DNA from: Bacillus sp. (in: firmicutes)
GTDB taxonomy: Bacteria > Bacillota > Bacilli > Bacillales > Cytobacillaceae
Assembly (NCBI GenBank): GCA_003457145.1
Contig: DMSR01000181.1
Coordinates: 308-6,881 of the forward strand
DNA length: 6,574 bases
Reading direction: 5' to 3'
A program made the position numbers and the translations under genes. Below the pieces are notes generated by a model. That model made no database searches. It saw nothing but the letters and a program-made list of their open reading frames with translations, and had not been told where the DNA came from. Shown piece after piece: positions 1 through 5,713 of the stretch (position 1 is the stretch's first letter; each line of letters opens with the position of its first letter).

Positions 1-1601
1 ACCTTGAAGCCAGCCTGCTGCAGGATTCGGGAAGCAAGGTAACCGCGAAGTCCGACCTGGCAGTATACATACACTTCCTTGTTCGGTATTTCACTAACAC
101 GCTCGCGAAGATCTCCAAGCGGAATATTCACAGACCCCACGATCATGCCCATGTCACGTTCGATTGGTTCCCTTACGTCAATCAGATAGCCGCCATTAGC
201 AAGGATATCATTCATTTCATGCCATTGGATGGTTTCAACAAGTCCTTCGGCAATGTTTTTCGCTGCATAGCCAGCCATGTTGACTGGATCTTTAGCAGAT
301 GAATAAGGGGGTGCATATGCAAGTTCAAGGTCTGGAAGATCAAAGATTGTCATTCCGCCTTTAATTGCTGTTGCAAGTACATCGATTCGCTTGTCAGCCC
401 CGTCATAAGATACTGCCTGTGCGCCGAAGATTTTTCCCGTCTCGCGGTCAAAGATTAATTTTAACGCGATTGGAAATGCGCCAGGATAGTATCCAGCGTG
501 AGAGCTTGGGTGTACGTGGACAACATCATAAGAGATGCCAAGACGCTTCAAAGTTTTCTCGTTATTTCCGGTTGCAGCAACGGTCATGTCGAATACCTTT
601 GCAATCGAAGTTCCGAGGGTGCCTTTGTATCTGGAATCAATGCCGTTGATATGGTCAGCGACAATGCGCCCCTGGCGGTTAGCCGGCCATGCAAGCGGGA
701 TATGTGTTGGCTGGCCGTTGATGTAATCCTTCACCTCGATGGCGTCACCAATAGCATAGATGCTTTCGTCGGCAGTCTGTAGGCGTTCATTCACTCGGAT
801 TGCCCCGCGCAGTCCTAGCTCCAATCCTGCTTCCTTTGCTAACTTATTTTCGGGTGCCACACCTATTGCAAGGATGATTAAATCAGTTTCGATTTGCTTG
901 CCGCTGTTCAAGTTGATACGCTTGCCGTTTTGCTCGAAGGATTTGACTCCGTCTTCAAGGACAAGGTTTACGCCTTTTTCACGCATGTGCTGATGTAAAA
1001 TTGATGCCATTTCAAAGTCGATAGGCGCCATGATCTGGTCAGCCATCTCTACAAGGGTCACTTCAACTCCGCGTTCCCAAAGATTTTCGGCCATTTCAAC
1101 ACCGATGAAGCCGCCGCCGATGACTGTCGCCTTTTTGGGTTTCTGGACATCAACGTATTCCTTGATTTTGTCCGTGTCCGGGATGTTTCGCAATGTGAAT
1201 AAAGCGTCAGCCTCATTAATGCCAGGAATTGGAGGCTTGATTGGGCTTGCTCCTGGTGATAAAACAAGGACATCATAGTTTTCCTCATATGTTTCACCAG
1301 TTAAAAGATTCTTGATTTGAACCACTTTTCGCTCACGATTAATAGAAGTTACTTCACTTAAGTTGCGGATATCCATGTTGAATTTCTTTGACATGCCTTC
1401 GACTGTCTGTACGAGCAGCGCGTCGCGTTCCTGGATGGCGCCGCCGATATAATAAGGAAGTCCGCAGTTTGCGAAAGAAATATACTCACCACGTTCGATC
1501 ATTACGATTTCTGTTTTTTCATCTAATCTTCTTAACCGGGCAGCTGTTGTAGCTCCGCCAGCAACTCCGCCAACGATTACCACTTTTTTATTGTCAGCCA
1601 T
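1..1601 (-). CDS. CoA-disulfide / polysulfide reductase with C-terminal rhodanese domain (3' end cut by window)
   Basis: This is a flavoprotein of the pyridine nucleotide-disulfide oxidoreductase superfamily. Members use NAD(P)H to reduce CoA disulfide, CoA persulfide or polysulfide. I read 533 codons from ATG at 1601; the frame is open at the left edge. Seen: an FAD-binding GGVAGG motif (residues 11-16), the redox cysteine C46 in a FANCGLPY context, a second dinucleotide-binding motif GGGFIG (162-167), the second FAD motif YAIGD (282-286), and a dimerisation region with YAPPYSSAKDP (429-439). A rhodanese domain starts near residue 458 and carries its own active-site loop CQVGLR (C514). The single-domain enzyme (Cdr, CoADR) is about 440 residues, so this is the CoADR-RHD fusion type, and probably only about 20-30 residues are missing. 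An AAGAGGG ribosome site (1610-1616) lies 8 nt before the ATG. It is 24 nt downstream of the ArsR-family gene and probably co-transcribed with it. The exact substrate (CoA disulfide, CoA persulfide or polysulfide) cannot be read from sequence. Confidence 0.93.
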   Translation of the reverse strand, partial: MADNKKVVIVGGVAGGATTAARLRRLDEKTEIVMIERGEYISFANCGLPYYIGGAIQERDALLVQTVEGMSKKFNMDIRNLSEVTSINRERKVVQIKNLLTGETYEENYDVLVLSPGASPIKPPIPGINEADALFTLRNIPDTDKIKEYVDVQKPKKATVIGGGFIGVEMAENLWERGVEVTLVEMADQIMAPIDFEMASILHQHMREKGVNLVLEDGVKSFEQNGKRINLNSGKQIETDLIILAIGVAPENKLAKEAGLELGLRGAIRVNERLQTADESIYAIGDAIEVKDYINGQPTHIPLAWPANRQGRIVADHINGIDSRYKGTLGTSIAKVFDMTVAATGNNEKTLKRLGISYDVVHVHPSSHAGYYPGAFPIALKLIFDRETGKIFGAQAVSYDGADKRIDVLATAIKGGMTIFDLPDLELAYAPPYSSAKDPVNMAGYAAKNIAEGLVETIQWHEMNDILANGGYLIDVREPIERDMGMIVGSVNIPLGDLRERVSEIPNKEVYVYCQVGLRGYLASRILQQAGFK

Positions 1602-1625
1602 TCTAATTACCCTCTTTCTGTGAAT

Positions 1626-1931
1626 TTATATATTCGGATTTTGCGATATGCTTAAAATTCTAAAGATATTTTTAACTTCTTCATTAGCCATTGTGTAAAT
1701 CACTTCGTTTCCGCTGCGAACTCCGGAAATCACACCCGCATGTTTCAATCTGCCCAGATGCTGCGATACGGTGGATTGTGGCAGATCAAGCTCCTTGTAA
1801 AGGGAAGTGACATTGCTTCCATCATCCATGCACAGCCTGTGGACAATCTTCAAGCGAATCGGATGCGCGATTGCCTTAAACAAGTCGGACGCTTTTTCGT
1901 AAACATCCGTTTTGCCGGAAAGACTAATCAT
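1626..1931 (-). CDS. ArsR-family winged-helix transcriptional repressor, single cysteine
   Basis: A 101-residue DNA-binding protein of the ArsR/SmtB superfamily. Members are usually dimeric repressors released by metal, thiol or persulfide chemistry. Seen: the family opening AHPIRLKIVHRL (22-33), a recognition helix region LPQSTVSQHLGRLKHAGVI (50-68) and a beta-wing SGVRSGNEVIYTM (69-81). The family's alpha-3 metal site (an ELCVCD-type motif) is absent, and C34 is the only cysteine. It is therefore unlikely to be a classical arsenic or cadmium sensor, and it also lacks the two cysteines of the SqrR/BigR persulfide sensors. The PQSTVSQHL recognition helix recalls PagR-like Bacillus regulators. 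The start is well supported: AGGAGG at 1939-1944 lies 7 nt before the ATG. The gene sits 24 nt upstream of the CoA-disulfide reductase in the same direction, so it most likely controls that enzyme and itself. The ligand is unknown; a sulfur or redox signal is inferred from the neighbour. Confidence 0.92.
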   Translation of the reverse strand: MISLSGKTDVYEKASDLFKAIAHPIRLKIVHRLCMDDGSNVTSLYKELDLPQSTVSQHLGRLKHAGVISGVRSGNEVIYTMANEEVKNIFRILSISQNPNI

Positions 1932-1949
1932 GTGATCGCCTCCTCATAC

Positions 1950-1963
1950 GTGAAATATATCAC
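1950..1963 (-). promoter_or_regulatory. Candidate arsR promoter (extended -10) with overlapping operator palindrome
   Basis: The sequence GTGAAATATATCAC is a 14-bp inverted repeat with perfect GTGA/TCAC arms and one mismatched pair inside. On the minus strand it contains TGATATATT, an extended -10 (TG-N-TATATT, hexamer 1959-1954). The -35 at 17 bp (TTACCC, 1982-1977) is poor. A start near 1947 would leave a short leader holding the AGGAGG site. A palindrome over the -10 of an ArsR-type gene is the usual place for its operator. An alternative promoter further up on the same strand is TTGCCT-N18-TATATT (2112 to 2083). The operator call is inference. Confidence 0.45.
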
Positions 1964-2030
1964 AATGTACGGCTAGGGGTAAGGGTATTTGAAGAAACGT
2001 CAAAAAATGTTCATAATCTGACAAGCTTAT

Positions 2031-2048
2031 AAACTCATGAGTTTTTTT
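2031..2048 (+). other. Palindrome followed by T-tract
   Basis: AAACTCATGAGTTT (2031-2044) is a perfect 14-bp palindrome. As RNA it could form a 5-bp stem with a CATG loop, and the T-run through 2049 follows it. The shape is that of a weak intrinsic terminator read rightward, but no gene reads into it from the left on this strand. It may be a remnant, or a barrier to antisense readthrough from the arsR side. The stem is short and AT-rich, so it could also be chance. Confidence 0.3.
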
Positions 2049-2224
2049 TCTTGCTTTTTTTATGTATCCTACTTGTTTCTATAATATAGGCCAAAAAAAT
2101 CTCGACAGGCAAACAGCACTTCTTTTCGCTTTTTTTAAAATTTTGTCGCTGGGCCGTATCATACTAACATTCCAGAACTTAAAATTCATGCTATTGATCA
2201 CTTTAATACGGTACACTACTAGCG

Positions 2225-2253
2225 TTTACAGCTTTTTTAACGCATGCTATACT
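2225..2253 (+). promoter_or_regulatory. Sigma-A promoter for yvjA
   Basis: TTTACA (2225-2230), a 17-bp spacer and TATACT (2248-2253), each one base from the TTGACA/TATAAT consensus, plus an upstream TG giving an extended -10 (TGC-TATACT). The predicted start is near 2260, about 147 nt before the yvjA start codon. A second TATAAT at 2263-2268 has no matching -35. Confidence 0.7.
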
Positions 2254-2259
2254 CACTGA

Positions 2260-2399
2260 CGGTATAATGGAAGTGATCGGTTTACGTCATAACTGTCTTC
2301 TGGTTAGCTGGACGGGATTACGTGTTTCTTACGGTTTTTGGAAAGGTTGAAGCTGGCTCTAACTGCCCGTGAACCTTAGATAATAGAAAAAAAGGGGAT
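2260..2399 (+). promoter_or_regulatory. Long, possibly structured 5' leader of yvjA
   Basis: The leader from the predicted start to the ribosome site is about 140 nt, long for an unregulated gene. AAGGTT (2343-2348) pairs perfectly with AACCTT (2372-2377), with an inner GGC/GCC pairing (2355-2357 with 2365-2367), making a hairpin just before the purine-rich ribosome site. Segments in that hairpin loop could instead pair upstream: CTAAC (2359-2363) with GTTAG (2303-2307), and CCCGT (2366-2370) with ACGGG (2312-2316). I do not recognise a known riboswitch class, and there is no terminator in it. Regulation is inference. Confidence 0.35.
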
Positions 2400-2406
2400 A
2401 TGCAAG

Positions 2407-3273
2407 TTGAAGAAGAGGCGTAATAATAAAGCATTAAATCCAACTTTAGAAAAACTGATTGAATATTTATATGTGATAATTGGTTCAGGAATCGTGGCGG
2501 TGTCGTTCAACGTATTCTTGCTCCCGAACCGTGTTGCTTCCGGCGGGGTGAGCGGTATCAGTACGATTCTGGATGCCATCCTTGGCTGGGAACCGGCCTT
2601 TGTGCAGTGGGCCTTTAACATTCCATTGTTTATTGCTGGGGTTGTGTTACTTGGACGGCAGTATGGGTATAAAACTCTTGTGGGAACGATATTTCTCCCC
2701 TTTGTGGTTTTTCTGACGAAGGATGTTGAAGCATGGACGATGGATCCGCTGCTAGGCTCGTTATTTGGCGGAATCGGTGTGGGCCTAGGACTTGGCATTG
2801 TTTTTCGCGGGAATGCCTCAACGGGTGGAACGGACTTGGCTGCCCAGATCATCCATAAGTTCACGGGACTTTCCCTCGGTACCTGCGTGGCTATGATTGA
2901 TGGTTTGATCGTACTATCAGCAGCGATTGTCTTCGATATTGAAAGAGGCCTTTATGCTTTAATCGGCCTTTATGTAACAAGTAAAACCATAGACCTTGTC
3001 CAGGTTGGTATAGGTCGCTCAAAGATGGCATTGATCATCACCAACCAGCAGGAAGAAGTTCGTGAGGCCATTTTGAATAAAATTGACCGTGGAGTGACAA
3101 AACTATCAGCATACGGCGGCTATACTGACCAAGAACGGCCGATTATCATGTGTGTCGTGGATCAAACGGAGTTCACAAAATTGAAACAATTGGTCCAATC
3201 CGTTGACCCTTCTGCATTTGTTATCGTGATGGATGCCTCCGAAGTCTTGGGCGAGGGTTTTAAAAGAGCGTAA
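2407..3273 (+). CDS. yvjA: YitT/DUF2179-family membrane protein (YvjA)
   Basis: A 288-residue integral membrane protein of the YitT family, whose molecular function is still poorly defined. About five or six hydrophobic segments are seen in the N-terminal two thirds (near residues 18-38, 68-82, 91-104, 117-133, 160-176 and 181-199). Family hallmarks are LPNRVASGGVSGIS (39-52), RGNASTGGTDLAAQ (134-147) and YVTSKTIDLVQVG (189-201). A soluble C-terminal DUF2179 domain (about 205-285) follows, with YTDQERPIIMCVV (239-251) and VIVMDASEVLGEGF (272-285). It starts at TTG: AGGGG (2393-2397) lies 9 nt before it. An ATG at 2400 is out of frame, too close to the ribosome site, and stops after seven codons. 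It is driven by the promoter at 2225-2253. The neighbour cccB gives the same order as B. subtilis yvjA-cccB. No transport substrate can be named. Confidence 0.93.
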   Translation: MKKRRNNKALNPTLEKLIEYLYVIIGSGIVAVSFNVFLLPNRVASGGVSGISTILDAILGWEPAFVQWAFNIPLFIAGVVLLGRQYGYKTLVGTIFLPFVVFLTKDVEAWTMDPLLGSLFGGIGVGLGLGIVFRGNASTGGTDLAAQIIHKFTGLSLGTCVAMIDGLIVLSAAIVFDIERGLYALIGLYVTSKTIDLVQVGIGRSKMALIITNQQEEVREAILNKIDRGVTKLSAYGGYTDQERPIIMCVVDQTEFTKLKQLVQSVDPSAFVIVMDASEVLGEGFKRA

Positions 3274-3276
3274 ATT

Positions 3277-3285
3277 TGGTATAAA
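3277..3285 (+). promoter_or_regulatory. Candidate cccB promoter (extended -10)
   Basis: TGG-TATAAA just after the yvjA stop is an extended -10 element. The -35 region lies inside the end of yvjA and is weak (TTTTAA at 3258-3263, 16-bp spacing). The predicted start is near 3292, giving a leader of about 33 nt. There is no terminator between yvjA and cccB, so cccB could be read from both this site and the yvjA promoter. Confidence 0.4.
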
Positions 3286-3324
3286 ATAGTCGTGTATGTA
3301 AAATTTTCTTAGGGGGAGTTATAT

Positions 3325-3642
3325 TTGAAGAAGAAACTATTGGCTTTACTAATGGGAACCTCATTAGTACTAGCAGCTTGCGGCGGCGGCGGTGGAGATG
3401 AAGCTGGCGGCGGTGATACTGCAGGTGCTGATCCAGAAAAGCTTTATAACCAAAAATGCTCAAGCTGCCACGGCGGCGATCTTGAAGGCGGAGTAGGGCC
3501 TAAGCTTAGCGACGTTGGTTCCCGCCTATCACAGGAAGACATTGAAAAAGTAATTGCAGAAGGACAAGGTTCAATGCCTCCTAAATTATTGGAAGGCGAC
3601 GATGCAAGCGCCGTTGCTGAATGGCTTGCAAACAAAAAATAG
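3325..3642 (+). CDS. cccB: Cytochrome c-551, lipid-anchored (CccB)
   Basis: A small mono-haem c-type cytochrome of 105 residues that carries electrons at the outer face of the cytoplasmic membrane, presumably to a terminal oxidase. Seen: a lipoprotein signal peptide (residues 1-18) ending in the lipobox LAAC with lipidated C19, a flexible Gly-rich linker (20-35), the haem attachment motif CSSCH (45-49, H49 the proximal ligand) and M84 in GSMPP, the expected distal ligand. Length and layout match Bacillus cytochrome c-551 lipoproteins. It starts at TTG with AGGGGGAG (3311-3318) 6 nt before it; the following KKK-hydrophobic signal peptide supports this start. It lies 51 nt after yvjA and ends in an intrinsic terminator, so its transcription is separated from ftsE. 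Confidence 0.95.
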   Translation: MKKKLLALLMGTSLVLAACGGGGGDEAGGGDTAGADPEKLYNQKCSSCHGGDLEGGVGPKLSDVGSRLSQEDIEKVIAEGQGSMPPKLLEGDDASAVAEWLANKK

Positions 3643-3653
3643 TCTCACGAAGG

Positions 3654-3681
3654 AAGCGTCCTGTAATAGGGCGTTTTTTTT
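3654..3681 (+). terminator. Intrinsic terminator after cccB
   Basis: AAGCGTCCT (3654-3662) pairs with AGGGCGTTT (3668-3676) around the loop GTAAT. This gives a stem of up to nine pairs, including two G-U pairs, followed by T-run 3674-3681. It starts 12 nt after the cccB stop and separates yvjA-cccB from the ftsEX unit. Confidence 0.88.
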
Positions 3682-3769
3682 ATTTTGCAAATGCTGGCTT
3701 CATGCAATTTTTTCAACTTCCCAAATTATTCATCAATTCAGCAAGCTTCACAGATCCGCCATAAACATT

Positions 3770-3797
3770 TGTTACATACTTGTTACGTGTTTGTAAT
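3770..3797 (+). promoter_or_regulatory. Candidate WalR (YycF) binding site, three tandem half-sites
   Basis: TGTTAC (3770-3775), N5, TGTTAC (3781-3786), N5, TGTAAT (3792-3797): three direct repeats with an exact 11-bp period, each fitting TGTWAH. The known WalR box of Bacillus and Staphylococcus is TGTWAH-N5-TGTWAH. A degenerate fourth copy (TGAATA) falls on the same phase at 3803. WalR governs cell-wall hydrolase genes, which fits the ftsEX-hydrolase genes downstream. A possible -10 (TATATT, 3810-3815) sits 12 bp after the last repeat. PhoP, a related regulator with similar 11-bp repeats, is the main alternative. No binding is proven. Confidence 0.55.
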
Positions 3798-3984
3798 TAA
3801 TCTGAATAGTATATTAATTTTAATTAGCTACATATCACAATACAATTAGAAAAACCAATATTTACGTCGAAAAATAAACGCAAAAATAATAGATTTATAA
3901 GCCTTTATAGGAATTTAATGGATATAAACTCGGAAATTGAAAAGAAACTGTAATAATTAAAACGGTTTTTTTGCTAGGTGAAGA

Positions 3985-3993
3985 TGCTATAAT
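3985..3993 (+). promoter_or_regulatory. Proximal ftsE promoter (extended -10)
   Basis: TGC-TATAAT is a perfect extended -10 (hexamer 3988-3993). The -35 region at 16-18 bp is only a T-run (3966-3972), so the extended -10 would carry the promoter. The predicted start is near 4000, giving a leader of about 58 nt to the ftsE ATG. Confidence 0.55.
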
Positions 3994-4057
3994 AAGTTTG
4001 TTGCAAAATGTCGAAGATTAGCCGAACTATATGACTAACTTTCTAAGGTGATACAAA

Positions 4058-4744
4058 ATGATAGAAATGCAGGATGTTTATAAAACATACTCGAACGGTG
4101 TTACTGCCGCTAACGGGATTAATGTGAATATAGATGCAGGTGAATTTTTATACGTAGTAGGTCCCAGCGGGGCCGGGAAATCTACCTTTATAAAGATGAT
4201 GTACCGGGAAGTGAAACCTTCTAAAGGGTCAATCATTATAAACGGTGTAGACCTAGCGAAGCTCAAAAATAGTAAAGTTCCCTTGCTCCGAAGAAATATA
4301 GGAGTAGTGTTCCAGGATTTCAAATTGCTCAATACTCTTACAGTCTATGAAAATGTCGCTTTTGCAATGGAAGTAATAGAAGAGCAGCCGCAATATATCA
4401 AAAAACGAGTTATGGAAACTTTAGAGCTTGTAGGTCTCAAGCATAAAGCCAGAGCCCTTCCCACAGAGCTTTCTGGCGGAGAGCAGCAGCGGGTTGCCAT
4501 TGCACGTTCAATCGTGAACGCACCAAAAGTGGTAATTGCGGATGAGCCAACAGGAAATCTGGATCCTGACACATCATGGGAAATCATGAACATTTTTGAA
4601 GAAATCAACCTAAGGGGAACCACGATTGTCATGGCAACCCATAACAAAGAAATCGTCAACACAATCAAGCATCGTGTCATTGCTATTGAAAATGGCAGGA
4701 TTGCCCGTGACGAAGTGAAGGGTGAATACGGATATGAAAGCTAG
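4058..4744 (+). CDS. ftsE: Cell division ATP-binding protein FtsE
   Basis: The ATPase subunit of the FtsEX complex, which couples ATP hydrolysis in the cytoplasm to activation of a peptidoglycan hydrolase outside. It has 228 residues, the usual length. Seen: Walker A GPSGAGKST (35-43, K41), Q-loop Q86 in VVFQDFKLL, ABC signature LSGGEQQR (138-145), Walker B VVIADEP (158-164, catalytic E163), D-loop NLDP (167-170) and switch H195. All residues needed for ATP hydrolysis are present. The start ATG has AAGGTGAT (4045-4052) 5 nt upstream. The 3' end overlaps ftsX, which suggests coupled translation. In Bacillus, FtsEX acts mainly in cell elongation by activating CwlO. Transcription probably comes from the promoter at 3985-3993, possibly with control by the WalR-like site. 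Confidence 0.97.
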   Translation: MIEMQDVYKTYSNGVTAANGINVNIDAGEFLYVVGPSGAGKSTFIKMMYREVKPSKGSIIINGVDLAKLKNSKVPLLRRNIGVVFQDFKLLNTLTVYENVAFAMEVIEEQPQYIKKRVMETLELVGLKHKARALPTELSGGEQQRVAIARSIVNAPKVVIADEPTGNLDPDTSWEIMNIFEEINLRGTTIVMATHNKEIVNTIKHRVIAIENGRIARDEVKGEYGYES

Positions 4745-5627
4745 AACATTCCGCCGACATGTCCGAGAGAGCTTTAAGAGTATAGGCCGAAACGGCTGGA
4801 TGACATTCGCATCCGTAAGTGCCGTGACCGTTACCTTGCTTTTGGTCGGTGTCTTTTTCGTCATTATGATGAATTTAAATAAGGTCGCATCCACCATTGA
4901 GGAGGATGTTGAGATTCGCGTCCATGTGGACGTAGCAGCGAACGACAAAGATAAAGAGGTATTGGAACAGCAGATCAACAAGGTGGCTGGGATCAAAAGT
5001 ATTAAGTTTTCCCCTAAAGAGGCTGAGCTTACTAGTTTGATTGAGAGCCTGGGTGAAGAAGGCGAAGCCTTTAAACTGTTTGAACAAGATAACCCTTTAA
5101 ATGATGTCTTCGTCATAAAGACGAAAAATCCAACCGATACAATGAAAGTTGCCAAGCAGATCGAAAAGCTAGAGTATGTAACCAGTGTCAAATATGGACA
5201 GGGTAAGGTTGAACAGCTTTTCAGCTTTATAAAAATAAGCCGGAATGTCGGCCTCATTTTAATTGTAGGGCTTCTATTTACAGCAATGTTCCTGATTTCC
5301 AACACAATTAAGATCACAATCATTGCCCGTAAGCGCGAGATTGAAATTATGAGACTTGTCGGGGCCACAAACAGCTTCATTAGATGGCCATTCTTTCTAG
5401 AAGGCCTCTGGTTAGGAATTTTGGGGGCAATCATCCCGATTGCAATAGTTTCAACAGCCTATTATTATGCTTACGATTTCCTGAATGACAGGCTGAAAGA
5501 TCACTTTATAAAATTGCTTGAATTTAACCCGTTTGTTTACCAGCTATCAGCAATCCTGATCATCATGGGTGCTGCGATTGGAATCTGGGGAAGTCTCATG
5601 TCCGTCCGCAAGTTTTTAAAAGTGTAA
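4734..5627 (+). CDS. ftsX: Cell division ABC transporter permease FtsX
   Basis: The membrane subunit of FtsEX, 297 residues, which passes the ATPase signal to an extracellular wall hydrolase or its coiled-coil regulator. Seen: an N-terminal cytoplasmic helix rich in basic residues (1-20), a first membrane segment (about 22-46), a large extracellular domain (about 48-165), then three membrane segments (about 171-192, 218-243 and 270-290). The conserved KREIEIMRLVGAT loop (200-212) is the coupling region that contacts FtsE. I chose ATG at 4734: AAGGGTGA (4718-4725) is well placed before it. An in-frame GTG at 4722 would add four residues but lies within that ribosome site. It overlaps ftsE by 11 nt. 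The stop codon lies inside the 5' arm of a strong hairpin. Confidence 0.96.
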   Translation: MKARTFRRHVRESFKSIGRNGWMTFASVSAVTVTLLLVGVFFVIMMNLNKVASTIEEDVEIRVHVDVAANDKDKEVLEQQINKVAGIKSIKFSPKEAELTSLIESLGEEGEAFKLFEQDNPLNDVFVIKTKNPTDTMKVAKQIEKLEYVTSVKYGQGKVEQLFSFIKISRNVGLILIVGLLFTAMFLISNTIKITIIARKREIEIMRLVGATNSFIRWPFFLEGLWLGILGAIIPIAIVSTAYYYAYDFLNDRLKDHFIKLLEFNPFVYQLSAILIIMGAAIGIWGSLMSVRKFLKV

Positions 5628-5645
5628 AGGGAGTTCCTTTACACT
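5621..5645 (+). repeat. Perfect 10-bp inverted repeat (hairpin) over the ftsX stop codon
   Basis: AGTGTAAAGG (5621-5630) is perfectly complementary to CCTTTACACT (5636-5645) around the loop GAGTT. The ftsX TAA (5625-5627) is in the left arm. No T-run follows, so it is not a normal intrinsic terminator. It could protect mRNA ends, be a processing site or reduce readthrough between ftsX and the hydrolase gene. No clear separate promoter is seen in 5646-5713. Confidence 0.6.
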
Positions 5646-5713
5646 ACATATAGACGATAGATAGAAAGACGAAGTTACGAAACTATCAAAAGTTCGAGAG
5701 GGGTAAAGTTCTA

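Larger units (their letters stand above)
1932..2406. other. Divergent intergenic region between the arsR unit and yvjA
   Basis: A 475-nt gap with no convincing gene. The left end holds the arsR ribosome site, promoter and candidate operator. The centre (about 2031-2160) is T-rich and contains a small palindrome followed by a T-tract. The right end holds a sigma-A promoter (2225-2253) and the yvjA leader. An ORF for a 65-residue hydrophobic peptide starting at 2062 on the plus strand has no ribosome binding site and was not accepted. Confidence 0.7.
3682..4057. other. AT-rich intergenic region upstream of ftsE
   Basis: A 376-nt gap without a gene. From left to right it holds a plain stretch (3682-3769), three 11-bp-spaced WalR-like half-sites (3770-3797), a possible distal -10 (TATATT, 3810-3815), a very A-rich stretch (about 3816-3987) with no recognisable structure, an extended -10 (3985-3993) and the ftsE ribosome site (4045-4052). 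The length suggests more than a simple promoter. Confidence 0.7.

Noticed and set aside
365..1278. Several short plus-strand open frames opposite the reductase gene
   Set aside because: All are antisense to conserved FAD and NAD(P)H binding and catalytic segments of the reductase, and none has recognisable protein features.
2062..2259. 65-codon hydrophobic open frame in the divergent gap, plus strand
   Set aside because: The bases before its ATG are a T-run with no ribosome binding site, and its 3' end runs through the yvjA promoter. The hydrophobic look comes from T-rich DNA.
2260..2399. Known riboswitch classes (guanidine, fluoride, preQ1, yybP-ykoY, TPP) in the yvjA leader
   Set aside because: I compared by eye with their core motifs and found no match beyond scattered short identities.
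2376..2864. 162-codon open frame on the minus strand opposite yvjA
   Set aside because: It is antisense to the conserved membrane region of yvjA, is rich in Pro/Thr/Arg as expected of a shadow frame, and matches no family.
3685..3713. Second terminator after cccB (TTGCA/TGCAA then T-run)
   Set aside because: A 5-bp AT-rich stem with a 13-nt loop is too weak, and the strong terminator just upstream already accounts for the end of cccB.
3944..3966. ECF sigma (SigW/SigM type) promoter, GAAAC followed by CGGT
   Set aside because: The spacer is 14 bp, shorter than the usual 16-17, and the -10 motif is a poor match.
4610..5434. 274-codon open frame on the minus strand opposite ftsE/ftsX
   Set aside because: It lies fully opposite two well-identified genes, its translation is low-complexity Ser/Ile/Leu-rich with no domain, and no ribosome site was seen. 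It is a shadow of ftsX codon use.
5638..5665. Separate promoter for the hydrolase gene starting with TTTACA
   Set aside because: No acceptable -10 falls at 16-18 bp, and the TTTACA is part of the hairpin arm.
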